Source: Anaerolineae bacterium
Lineage (GTDB): Bacteria; Chloroflexota; Anaerolineae; Aggregatilineales; Phototrophicaceae
DNA length: 8,076 nt
Direction of reading: 5' to 3'
Assembly: GCA_025454675.1 (NCBI GenBank)
Contig: JALONZ010000066.1
Coordinates: 1 to 8,076 of the forward strand
Shown here: positions 1 to 6,302 of the stretch, piece after piece
How the letters are laid out: each line of letters opens with the position of its first letter
How positions within the stretch are numbered: position 1 is the first letter of the stretch
Translations under genes and position numbers: made by a program
The notes under the pieces: model-generated
The model's database searches: none
Told to the model about the DNA's origin: nothing
The model's input: the letters and a program-made list of their open reading frames with translations, nothing else

Positions 1-167
1 GTATCGGCAATGACGGCGGATTCATTGCGGGCAGGAATCATCACGGATACAAACGGTAGGTTTTTGCCGATTTTTTTGGAGGATAAGCGCGGAAAAAAGC
101 AGATATTCACGATTAAGTTGGCGCTGATGATGAGGAGTGGTAGCGCGATGATGACCCAAGCCGACAT
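1..167 (-). CDS. Family 2 glycosyltransferase, N-terminal fragment (CruG/CruC-like by context)
   Basis: Only the first 55 codons are present; the gene runs off the left edge. Translation from the ATG at 167-165 gives a hydrophobic N-terminal segment (about residues 4-24, a probable membrane anchor), a short basic linker (residues 26-36), then PFVSVMIPARNES at residues 38-50. This is the first beta strand and nucleotide-sugar binding start of GT-A fold family 2 glycosyltransferases (usual form VSVxIPARNE). The start lies one base after the plsY stop (TGA-T-ATG), so translation is probably coupled. With a CruF-type gene two genes upstream, a carotenoid glycosyltransferase (CruG in cyanobacteria, CruC in Chloroflexus) is the best guess. 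The acceptor cannot be read from the fragment, and another lipid glycosyltransferase is equally possible on sequence alone. Confidence 0.75.
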   Translation of the reverse strand, partial: MSAWVIIALPLLIISANLIVNICFFPRLSSKKIGKNLPFVSVMIPARNESAVIAD

Positions 168-168
168 A

Positions 169-777
169 TCATCCCATACCTAACCGTTTTTTGATGGTCG
201 GCTTCAGTTGTGGCAAGTGCTGTAATTCGCGCCGATGTTTATAAATCAACAAACCGCCAATGATGCCCCATGCCGTAAGCCATGTCCAGGGGGCGCTGGT
301 GATGAACAAAAAAAGGACACCAATCGCCCATGTGGATAGGGTTGCCCATGCGCTACTGGTGAGGGTTGTATAAAAGGTGATGAGGGCAAGCATGAGGGTG
401 ACGGGCATGGGTAAAATGCTGAATCCGATGGTCACTCCGCCTGTGCTGGCGATAGCTTTGCCACCCTTAAAGCGCAAAAATGGCGAAAAAGCATGACCAA
501 AGACAGGCGCAACCGCAATGATGACCAATTCCCAACCCGCAAACTTAAAAATATGTGTCGCAAGCCCAACTGGGAGTGCGGCTTTGAACGCATCTAAAAA
601 TATAGCCAGTCCGCCCCATGCCACACCACCTGTTTTGAGGACATTAAACCCACCCGGATTACCATCCCCGACCTGACGAATATCTTTTTTCAGTCCGTAC
701 TTGCCCAGTAAAAATGAAAATGGGATTGACCCCAATAAGAAGGCGAATACTGCGAATAAGAGTGCTTCAATGCTCAT
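169..777 (-). CDS. plsY: PlsY-like glycerol-3-phosphate acyltransferase, membrane protein
   Basis: 202 aa, normal length for PlsY, which transfers acyl from acyl-phosphate to glycerol-3-phosphate in the inner membrane. All three family motifs are recognisable. Motif 1 is SIPFSFLLGK (17-26) followed by DIRQVGDGNPGGFN (32-45), where the usual GSGNxGATN has become GDGNPGGFN. Motif 2 is FLRFKGGKAIASTGG (100-114). Motif 3 is KHRRE (180-184). Hydrophobic segments fall at about 5-25, 53-72, 84-98, 117-138 and 145-178. The altered motif 1 suggests a diverged paralog, perhaps acylating something made by the neighbouring carotenoid/glycosyltransferase genes rather than serving bulk phospholipid synthesis; this is inference. 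The start overlaps the cruF-like stop by 11 nt (ATGAGCATTGA), preceded by GGAGAGG at a 5-nt spacing. Confidence 0.88.
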   Translation of the reverse strand: MSIEALLFAVFAFLLGSIPFSFLLGKYGLKKDIRQVGDGNPGGFNVLKTGGVAWGGLAIFLDAFKAALPVGLATHIFKFAGWELVIIAVAPVFGHAFSPFLRFKGGKAIASTGGVTIGFSILPMPVTLMLALITFYTTLTSSAWATLSTWAIGVLFLFITSAPWTWLTAWGIIGGLLIYKHRRELQHLPQLKPTIKKRLGMG

Positions 778-1549
778 TCAGACCTCTCCAACTCCAGACC
801 AAAAATGCGCCCATGCTGATACACCCAAAAAAGGCGGGTCCCGCCATGCCCCAAAAAACAGCTAACCCAACCGATTGCAAAAACCAAACCACCGCATATA
901 CCACCCACAACGGATAGCGGGGCATTTGCCAACGATAAGGACGAATTACGGCGGTGATGACGAATGCGGTCAATAACCAACCGAAATAATTCACCAACGG
1001 GATGCCGAAATATGCGCCATATTCGTGCCATTCCCAAAATCCCCACGCGACCATTTGCGGGTCTAAGAACAAATCCCATGCGGTCATGGCGAGGGTGGCG
1101 ACAACAATATAAGCCAGTTTGTTTTTTGTGCCAACCGTCAAATGGGCGATATTCCACGCGGCGGGGAGCATCATAAACCATGCAATCGGGATGAGCAACG
1201 GCACACCACCGAGTTGCGGTTGGAGTAGGGGTGTGTAATCATAACTACCGAATGGGAAATTGGTCTTTGAGCCGATAAATTCTACACCCCATGTCATGAT
1301 GGCGACCATGCCGAACACAATCCCGACCCGCCGTAATCCCCAAACCGATGCCAGCGCGATGAAAACGGCGCTAAATTGCACCATCAGCGCAAAGGTAATT
1401 GCCGCGGGGATGATGGTATCGCCGAATGTCCAGCGCAGAATGGGGACGGCAATCATCGCCAACACCCATGCGACCACCAAGCCATAAACAGCGCGTTGCT
1501 GATGGGGTAATGCTAAAAATAATTGACGGGCAGTTGATACTCGGTTCAT
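767..1549 (-). CDS. cruF: CruF-type carotenoid biosynthesis protein (putative carotenoid 1',2'-hydratase)
   Basis: 260 aa polytopic membrane protein of the carotenoid biosynthesis family (CruF). Characterised members add water across the 1',2' double bond of an acyclic carotenoid psi end, making the hydroxyl that a partner glycosyltransferase decorates. Recognisable blocks, numbered from the ATG at 1549: EFIGSKTNFPFGSYDYT (90-106), IPIAWFMMLPAAW (120-132), AWDLFLDPQMV (157-167), and WEWHEYGAYFGIPLVNYFGW (172-191). The acidic residues in the first and third blocks are the likely active-site positions. Hydrophobic segments cover most of the rest. The start is set at the ATG that shares one base with the upstream TGA (TGATG); a GTG one codon earlier (1552-1550) is the alternative. 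The plsY-like gene overlaps its end. The family assignment is firm; the exact substrate is inferred from relatives. Confidence 0.85.
   Translation of the reverse strand: MNRVSTARQLFLALPHQQRAVYGLVVAWVLAMIAVPILRWTFGDTIIPAAITFALMVQFSAVFIALASVWGLRRVGIVFGMVAIMTWGVEFIGSKTNFPFGSYDYTPLLQPQLGGVPLLIPIAWFMMLPAAWNIAHLTVGTKNKLAYIVVATLAMTAWDLFLDPQMVAWGFWEWHEYGAYFGIPLVNYFGWLLTAFVITAVIRPYRWQMPRYPLWVVYAVVWFLQSVGLAVFWGMAGPAFFGCISMGAFLVWSWRGLNEH
783..789 (-). promoter_or_regulatory. Shine-Dalgarno site of the plsY-like gene
   Basis: GGAGAGG on the minus strand, 5 nt before the ATG at 777-775. It lies inside the end of the cruF-like coding sequence, which supports the overlapping start and translational coupling. 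Confidence 0.7.
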
Positions 1550-2535
1550 CACTTTGCCTTTAGCAGTGTATCCAAATCACCATGTACTTCTAATGCGGTA
1601 TTGCGACCAATTTCGTCAAAAATGACATCTCCCGCGAGGGTGGTCAAACGGACTTTGACGGTGGATTGCATGGTCTCATCTACCCGCTTGTGCATTTCAG
1701 TGCGGATAGGCGCGAGGAGCAACCCGCCACTGATGCGCTCTGCCACCAATTCCAACCGATGCGTTTTGTTTCGCATCGTCCAATATACATGGTCATCGGT
1801 TAATTTTAACTGTTCATTGATAGCATTGGTATACTTAGCAAATTTATAGAGGGTATCTTGATAGTAAAATCCGACAATTGCGCCCCGAAATGACCGCCCC
1901 AGCAAGGGAATCATGGCAATAGACGCGGTGAGGCTGGTGTTTGGTGTATCGAAATGATTACTCTGCATCCAAATATAGGCAGATGGAAAGGCTTGCCCCC
2001 AATCTTTTTCGACATATCCTTTGCCGCCAACGAAAGATACTGTTTTGCCATTTTCGACCCACCCGCCATTGAGTGATGCGGATAAATTCACGATGCCATG
2101 ATAACATTCCATAATCGGTAGCCACATATACCAACCCATAACACCCGGTTGCATGGGTGTCACATCCCAACCGCGTCCGCGTGAAAATGTCACTGTGCCT
2201 TTGAGTGTTAATAAGTCATCGTCAATATCCAACTTAACGCCATCCAATGAAAATTCACTTGCCCCAACGCGCACGATAAACTCTTTTTTATCCGCCCAAA
2301 ATGCGGATGTGGGATATTCATGATAAGTCGCCCGCCCATTCATGCCATCTAACACTTGAATGAAGGCATGGTCTTTGGCGGTGTCTTGACCGCGAAAAAT
2401 ACCCGGTATGATGGCGTAGCGGGTTTGTTCATCGGCGCTAATCAGCTTAAAATACCACCCCTCAAAATAGGGACGGCGGGTATGTGTCCCCTGAAAGATG
2501 TGGGGATGGAGTGTTTTATAAATATATTGGCGCAT
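1549..2535 (-). CDS. Tocopherol-cyclase-family protein
   Basis: 328 aa from the chosen start, soluble-looking, no signal peptide. It matches the tocopherol cyclase (VTE1) family in three blocks: RPYFEGWYFKL (21-31), GWYMWLPIMECYHGIVNL (134-151) and GYVEKDWGQAFPSAYIWMQ (173-191, usual form YxEKxWGxxFPxxWxWxQ). Plant and cyanobacterial members close the chromanol ring of tocopherols. Bacterial homologues outside phototrophs are mostly uncharacterised, so cyclisation of another prenyl-quinone or a carotenoid-related role is possible. An in-frame ATG at 2559 would add 8 residues. I prefer the ATG at 2535 because GAGGAT sits 9 nt upstream and because the carboxylesterase start has the same arrangement (GAGGAT, spacer, ATGCGC). 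The stop overlaps the cruF-like start by one base, so these two genes are coupled. Confidence 0.85.
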   Translation of the reverse strand: MRQYIYKTLHPHIFQGTHTRRPYFEGWYFKLISADEQTRYAIIPGIFRGQDTAKDHAFIQVLDGMNGRATYHEYPTSAFWADKKEFIVRVGASEFSLDGVKLDIDDDLLTLKGTVTFSRGRGWDVTPMQPGVMGWYMWLPIMECYHGIVNLSASLNGGWVENGKTVSFVGGKGYVEKDWGQAFPSAYIWMQSNHFDTPNTSLTASIAMIPLLGRSFRGAIVGFYYQDTLYKFAKYTNAINEQLKLTDDHVYWTMRNKTHRLELVAERISGGLLLAPIRTEMHKRVDETMQSTVKVRLTTLAGDVIFDEIGRNTALEVHGDLDTLLKAK

Positions 2536-2543
2536 GGGGGTAT

Positions 2544-2592
2544 CATCCTCATTTGGCATCCTGTTTGGTGGTTATCATATCAAATGAGGATG
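2544..2592 (-). repeat. Inverted repeat that can sequester a ribosome binding site, copy 1
   Basis: Arms CATCCTCATTTG (2544-2555) and CAAATGAGGATG (2581-2592) are perfectly complementary over 12 bp, around a 25-nt loop. In a minus-strand transcript coming out of the propeller gene, the arm at 2592-2581 is made first and pairs with the arm holding the GAGGAT ribosome binding site of the next gene. No T-run follows, so it does not look like an intrinsic terminator. TATGAT (2579-2574) in the loop resembles a -10 box, but no convincing -35 is seen. Confidence 0.6.
2545..2550 (-). promoter_or_regulatory. Shine-Dalgarno site of the tocopherol-cyclase-family gene, inside an inverted repeat
   Basis: GAGGAT on the minus strand, 9 nt before the ATG at 2535. 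It lies in the 3' arm of a perfect 12-bp inverted repeat. The 5' arm in the mRNA carries AUCCUC, which pairs with it exactly. Confidence 0.6.
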
Positions 2593-2703
2593 AGTATGTG
2601 CTAAACGATGTGTAAATGGTGATTAATCTTCATCGTAGAATAGCGAGGGTAGCCATTCGATGCTGGCGATGGGGCTATCCAGCCAATCCGATAAATCATA
2701 TTG
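2573..2703 (-). repeat. 131-nt direct repeat, copy 1 (3' end of propeller gene plus spacer)
   Basis: Aligned by hand without gaps to 5188-5318: 110 of 131 positions are identical. The 50 nt outside the coding sequence (2573-2622) match at 45 of 50, while the 81 nt of coding end match at 65 of 81. The spacer therefore appears more constrained, or more recently exchanged, than the gene end. The spacer holds the 5' arm of the ribosome-binding-site-masking hairpin and a 21-nt identical stretch (2599-2619) just after the stop codon. Confidence 0.85.
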
Positions 2704-4257
2704 TGTCTGATTCATATCGAATGAGAGGGTTGTTCTGCCTGTGACGATGACAATATCCCCCGTTTGCGGATGGACTGCGAAATCATACGCTGAGAAAAAA
2801 GTATTTTCGTATGAATTAAACCCACCTGTATAAGGATGAGGCGCAAATGGCAAAATGCCACACTCATCTCTATTATCTGGCGCACAGACTTGCACCAGAT
2901 ACCGATGTGAACTTATCCAGTGAATTTGTGTGACAAGGTAATCATCATATAATGCAGGCAGAGATGCCACCGCCACTGACCCAACACGGTCAATATTGAT
3001 TGGCGTAAGGTGAGGCGAAACAGGTATGGTCAATGAATTTGCGCCATATAACACCAGATATTGTTCATTCGGTGAAAAAACACCTGCGGGTAAAATTTGC
3101 CGATTGATAGTATCCACCGAGAAGCCATTTTCATTTGCGCCGATGGTGACATAACGCCCTAGCGGTGAAAAATGATGAATCGAGATGTCTGTCACGGCTA
3201 ATAAACGCGGTGATGAGAAGCGCGTGAACACATCCCATAACCACGCCCCACGATTATCCGAAAAGGCTATCATCCGCCCATCAGGATTCCATATCAGGTG
3301 ATTGGGGATAATTTCATCTGCGTCCATAACCGTAGATTCGCCCCATAGTTCATCTACCGAAAGCCCATACTCATAAAAAAGGATGATTTGAACTTCGACC
3401 CCATAGCGGCTGATGGTCAATCCCGCCAGCGCATCGTTAGACGGTGAAAAGACGATTGCATCAAAAACGCGCTCAAATTCAATGCGATGTGTCCCTAAAT
3501 TAGGATTGAGGATTACATGACCATCCCCATTTAATTCGGCATGATATAACCCATTGCCTGACCACGCCTTACAATTTCGTTCCCAACACGCTGTTTTCAA
3601 TTGGTGCTTGAGGGATAATAATTCATCTGAAATTTGAATAGGGGCTTGTTTATCAATCGGATAGAGATAATGGATTCCCGATTTTGTGGTGATGAGCAAC
3701 GGCGCAAGCATCGGGTAGGGTGAATCGGTATTTGGAGGGACGGGGGATGTGCCGACTATATCTTGAATAACGGTCAAAAATTCATCATAAGTAACGGTGA
3801 AAAAGGTTTCATCGTGCGATAAATAGGTGATTTCTTCGTCTGGCGTATAATAAGCGTTATCAAATAACCCATGTGGCGACCATACATACGCGCCGTCATT
3901 ACGCCGATTCAGAAATTGGAGTAATGTCATGCCTTCATATAAACCATACGGTGGATACCAACAATCTTCATCTGGGCGATACATATCATTGAGGGTATTG
4001 GCGGGGCTATATAACGCTACCAACAGGTGTTCTGCCCCATTGCCTTTCAAATAAGTATCTATCTGCACTATAAAATTGTTATTCGCATCGTCAATTTCCA
4101 CGATGCGCCCCTGCACGATGATTTCTGCGTCATCAATTAATTCCGTTAATGGAGTTGGGCTACCACCGCTACACGCATAAACAGGGCGGGTGGATGCAAT
4201 GCCGAATAGGGACACGCTCAATAGGCTGATGATGAACAGGCGTAAAATGTGGCGCAT
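2623..4257 (-). CDS. Secreted protein with NTR-like N-terminus and beta-propeller-like C-terminus, function unknown
   Basis: 544 aa from the ATG at 4257. Residues 1-28 form a signal peptide: basic start, hydrophobic core 8-20, and VYA before C29. C29 could be a lipidation cysteine, though Y27 is atypical for a lipobox. The mature N-terminus ACSGGSPTPLTELIDDAEIIVQGRIVEI (28-55) resembles bacterial proteins with a TIMP/netrin-like (NTR) fold, which start with Cys and a 'DAxxVxGxV' strand. From about residue 190, and especially 320-405, there are repeated blade-like motifs: LIWNPDGRMIAFSD (321-334) then WLWDVF (339-344), HFSPLGRYVTIG (362-373), and VFSPNEQYLVL (393-403). These resemble WD40/TolB-type propellers. 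Cysteine pairs C224/C229 and C458/C466 suit an extracytoplasmic protein. A diverged, truncated paralog lies upstream. No enzymatic motif is recognised; a binding role is possible but unproven. Confidence 0.8.
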   Translation of the reverse strand: MRHILRLFIISLLSVSLFGIASTRPVYACSGGSPTPLTELIDDAEIIVQGRIVEIDDANNNFIVQIDTYLKGNGAEHLLVALYSPANTLNDMYRPDEDCWYPPYGLYEGMTLLQFLNRRNDGAYVWSPHGLFDNAYYTPDEEITYLSHDETFFTVTYDEFLTVIQDIVGTSPVPPNTDSPYPMLAPLLITTKSGIHYLYPIDKQAPIQISDELLSLKHQLKTACWERNCKAWSGNGLYHAELNGDGHVILNPNLGTHRIEFERVFDAIVFSPSNDALAGLTISRYGVEVQIILFYEYGLSVDELWGESTVMDADEIIPNHLIWNPDGRMIAFSDNRGAWLWDVFTRFSSPRLLAVTDISIHHFSPLGRYVTIGANENGFSVDTINRQILPAGVFSPNEQYLVLYGANSLTIPVSPHLTPINIDRVGSVAVASLPALYDDYLVTQIHWISSHRYLVQVCAPDNRDECGILPFAPHPYTGGFNSYENTFFSAYDFAVHPQTGDIVIVTGRTTLSFDMNQTQYDLSDWLDSPIASIEWLPSLFYDED

Positions 4258-4262
4258 AATCA

Positions 4263-4269
4263 CTCCTCT
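4263..4269 (-). promoter_or_regulatory. Shine-Dalgarno site fixing the start of the secreted propeller gene
   Basis: AGAGGAG on the minus strand, 5 nt before the ATG at 4257. The alternative GTG at 4263-4261 overlaps this site and so cannot be the start it serves; the ATG is chosen. Confidence 0.75.
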
Positions 4270-4288
4270 TTCATTGATGATGCGCCGA

Positions 4289-4294
4289 ATTATA
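4289..4294 (-). promoter_or_regulatory. Candidate -10 box upstream of the secreted propeller gene
   Basis: A perfect TATAAT on the minus strand, 31 nt before the ATG, in the 60-nt gap after the carboxylesterase gene. TTGACC (4310-4305) precedes it by only 10 nt, too short for a standard sigma-70 spacer, and the properly spaced hexamer (GAGTAT) is poor. It may be a weak or activator-dependent promoter, or chance. Confidence 0.3.
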
Positions 4295-4317
4295 ACGCCG
4301 TATGGGTCAAAATACTC

Positions 4318-5151
4318 CTACGGATGGTGTACGATGTGCCGATGGATAAATTCCTGTGTGTGCCTGACCAATGCGCCAAAATCGGGTAATTTGGGGTCTA
4401 TCAGCACATGGGGCGCATGGATGGTTTGATAGGTCACATTTTGAAATCGTTTCGCAAAGTGTTCGGTGAGTGATGGACGGACTAAATCATCTTCCAGACC
4501 CTGCAGAATTAGGGTGGGGCAGATGATTTTTGGCGCAAGGCGATACGCCTCATGCCCCGCCTTGTGAATTTGCGCGAACATCCGCACAGGTAGCCGAAAA
4601 TCGCGGATTTCTTGGCGCGTTTGCGGGTCGTCTAGGTCGGCGTTAGGCATAAAACGCGAGATGCCATCACGGACTTCTGGCTTATTAAAATCCATCGGCA
4701 AATATTTGAAAATGCGCGGTTGTGGGAATAAGGCTTGTATCACAGGCATCGCACGCCACGCCACATGGTCAATTTTCCAGAACGGCGCATACAACATTAA
4801 CCCGTCTATATGGCGTAATTCGGTGGCTAATCGTACCGCCAACGCGCCACCCATCGAAAACCCCGCGATGAGCAGGCGGTCATGCGTTTGGCGGAGTTTT
4901 TTCGCCTCATCCACCAAAAAATTGACCCAATCGGCATAAGAACGGGTGGGTAAGGTTTCGAGGTCTGCGCCAAAACCGGGTAATAACACCCCGCGCACGG
5001 TAAAATCGTGTTCACGGAAAATGGGGATGAGTGGGCGCATCTCCGATGGGGTGCCAGGGAAGCCATGAATGAGCATGACGGCGGTGTGAGTGCCTTGTAG
5101 GGTGAAGGGGCGGTGTTCTTCGGCTTGGAAGGTGGTCAGGTCTGGGCGCAT
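4318..5151 (-). CDS. Alpha/beta-hydrolase, monoacylglycerol lipase/carboxylesterase type
   Basis: 277 aa, a usual length for small carboxylesterases and monoacylglycerol lipases (Est30-like). Seen in order: VMLIHGFPGTPSEM (25-38), with the HGFPG oxyanion-hole loop; LLIAGFSMGGALA (93-105), with nucleophile S99 in GFSMGG; PTLILQGLEDDLV (212-224), with probable acid D221; and HAPHVLID (245-252), with probable catalytic H248. The triad is therefore complete. There is no signal peptide, so it probably acts in the cytoplasm on short- or medium-chain esters; the substrate cannot be told. GAGGAT lies 8 nt before the ATG, inside an inverted repeat. It sits between two paralogous secreted propeller genes, which suggests the propeller gene and its spacer were duplicated around it. 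Confidence 0.88.
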   Translation of the reverse strand: MRPDLTTFQAEEHRPFTLQGTHTAVMLIHGFPGTPSEMRPLIPIFREHDFTVRGVLLPGFGADLETLPTRSYADWVNFLVDEAKKLRQTHDRLLIAGFSMGGALAVRLATELRHIDGLMLYAPFWKIDHVAWRAMPVIQALFPQPRIFKYLPMDFNKPEVRDGISRFMPNADLDDPQTRQEIRDFRLPVRMFAQIHKAGHEAYRLAPKIICPTLILQGLEDDLVRPSLTEHFAKRFQNVTYQTIHAPHVLIDPKLPDFGALVRHTQEFIHRHIVHHP

Positions 5152-5158
5152 GGTGGGG

Positions 5159-5207
5159 TATCCTCATTTGACACTATTTCAGATGGGTATCATATCAAAT
5201 GAGGATA
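5159..5207 (-). repeat. Inverted repeat that can sequester a ribosome binding site, copy 2
   Basis: Arms TATCCTCATTTGA (5159-5171) and TCAAATGAGGATA (5195-5207) are perfectly complementary over 13 bp around a 23-nt loop. The layout matches copy 1: the first-transcribed arm belongs to the spacer after a propeller gene and the second holds the GAGGAT site of the next gene. The stem core is the same in both copies, but most of the loop differs. There is no T-run, so a terminator is unlikely. Confidence 0.6.
5160..5165 (-). promoter_or_regulatory. Shine-Dalgarno site of the carboxylesterase gene, inside an inverted repeat
   Basis: GAGGAT on the minus strand, 8 nt before the ATG at 5151, within the 3' arm of a perfect 13-bp inverted repeat. 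Confidence 0.6.
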
Positions 5208-5318
5208 AGCGGGTGCTAAACGATGTGTAAATGGTAACTAATCATCATAGTAGAACAGGGATGGTAGCCATTCGATGTTGGCGATTGGGCTATCCAGATA
5301 GGGGGATAGGTCATATTG
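5188..5318 (-). repeat. 131-nt direct repeat, copy 2 (3' end of truncated propeller gene plus spacer)
   Basis: Gapless partner of 2573-2703 (110 of 131 identical by hand count). It covers the last 81 nt of the truncated propeller gene and the 50 nt after it; the non-coding part is the better conserved. Confidence 0.85.
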
Positions 5319-6005
5319 CAGTGTGGTGAATGGGGTTGTGATGGTGATATTGTAATCATCATGCAACACCACCAGTTGGTCATTAACTGTGTCATAATCA
5401 AAATTACGTGCTTCAATCAGTGGGTGAGAGGTATATACACGGTATGAAATATCTCCACCTGCCATAAAACATGATTGATTATTGCACATTAACCGATAAA
5501 AACGATTATTTCCCGCCCACACAATTTTTTCGGTCTGATAACCCACCAATTCATCGGGTAATGTGGTGGTTGCGACTTGGTAATTTGGCAAAAAATAAAT
5601 AATCTGACTTGGATTTTGATAGGGGAGCAAAATTCTATCATTCGGTGAAAATGCTCCAAGCGGATGTGTTGAACCATCTTCTAAACGAAATGAGAAACCC
5701 GCATCCCCATTTCCAATCATCAAAAACCGACCCAGCGGCGAAAATCCGTGAATCATTTTGTGATTTGTTTTGATGAGTAATTCAGGACTTGAGTTTGGTG
5801 TGAATACATCCCATAAATAAATGCCATCTGTATCGGCATAGGCAAGATAGCGTCCGCATGGACTCCATGCCCCGCTATGAGGATAAAATGTGTCTGTGTT
5901 TAAGGTGACTTCACGACGCATTGGAAAACCCATAAATGGATGTTCGTATTGATGGATTTGAATTATAACAGCATGTTGATCGATATTTGTTTTCCAAACA
6001 GCTCT
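5238..6005 (-). pseudogene. 5'-truncated paralog of the secreted beta-propeller protein
   Basis: The frame is open from the stop at 5238 back to an in-frame TAG at 6008-6006. An ATG at 5933 gives 231 aa, but it is not a believable gene start: similarity to the full paralog continues upstream of it. VIIQIHQYE, encoded upstream of that ATG, aligns with paralog residues VEVQIILFYE (287-296). Shared blocks include WSPCGRYLAYAD, YLWDVF, HGFSPLGRFLMIG, AFSPNDRILL, and the near-identical C-terminus SPIANIEWLPSLFYYDD. The N-terminal half (signal peptide and NTR-like part) is missing because bacterial sequence ends around 5970-6010. The cause is most likely the contig junction, so the gene may be intact in its real genome. 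The right boundary is approximate. Confidence 0.8.
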
Positions 6006-6012
6006 CTACCCT
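5970..6012. other. Junction between bacterial and eukaryotic sequence
   Basis: Similarity of the minus-strand propeller gene to its paralog holds to about 5970 and the frame closes at 6008. Everything to the right lacks bacterial gene organisation and contains eukaryotic genes (eL39, a Pol III tRNA-like gene, a UAG-reading gene). No transposon end, attachment site or telomeric repeat is visible at the join. Most likely an assembly or library chimera; the exact base cannot be set by eye. Confidence 0.75.
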
Positions 6013-6302
6013 AATCGTATCTCTAGTTTGTCTAAGGCACAGAAGATCTTCTATGTGATAGATCTCCCTCCCATCAAACTACAAATAGCAAAGCCAAAAT
6101 GTCAAAAAAGTGATACAATCGAAAACCAGTCATTCATATGTTGCCTCTGCTCACCCTTTGACAAAACTTCCAAAAATACCTATCTAACCTTTTCTCAAAA
6201 CTACAGCTACCTCTGCCTGTAGCCCATGGGTGTAGTAGCCAACCTTCAAAGCGTGTTATAATGGAGTGGTGGATTATTTAATTATAATATTTATATCCAC
6301 AA
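6013..6302. other. AT-rich stretch without a supported gene
   Basis: No convincing coding sequence under the standard code. One plus-strand frame, if TAA and TAG are sense codons, runs from the junction to a TGA at 6111-6113 with a lysine-rich end (NSKAKMSKK). It might be the tail of a protist gene, but it is too short to trust. The last 60 bases form a very AT-rich 5' flank to the eL39 gene. Confidence 0.5.

Noticed and set aside
714..1487. Several plus-strand and out-of-phase minus-strand open frames over the plsY/cruF genes
   Set aside because: They lie inside genes with clear family motifs on the minus strand and show no motif of their own.
5159..5207. Intrinsic terminator after the truncated propeller gene
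   Set aside because: The stem is AT-rich, the loop is 23 nt and no U-run follows. The downstream arm is instead the next gene's ribosome binding site.
6006..6014. Telomere-like CCCTAA near the junction
   Set aside because: A single copy with no tandem repetition, so not evidence for a chromosome end.
6028..6222. 64-codon plus-strand open frame
   Set aside because: It starts with TTG, has no recognisable motif, lies in AT-rich sequence next to the junction and conflicts with the UAR-sense frame ending at 6113.
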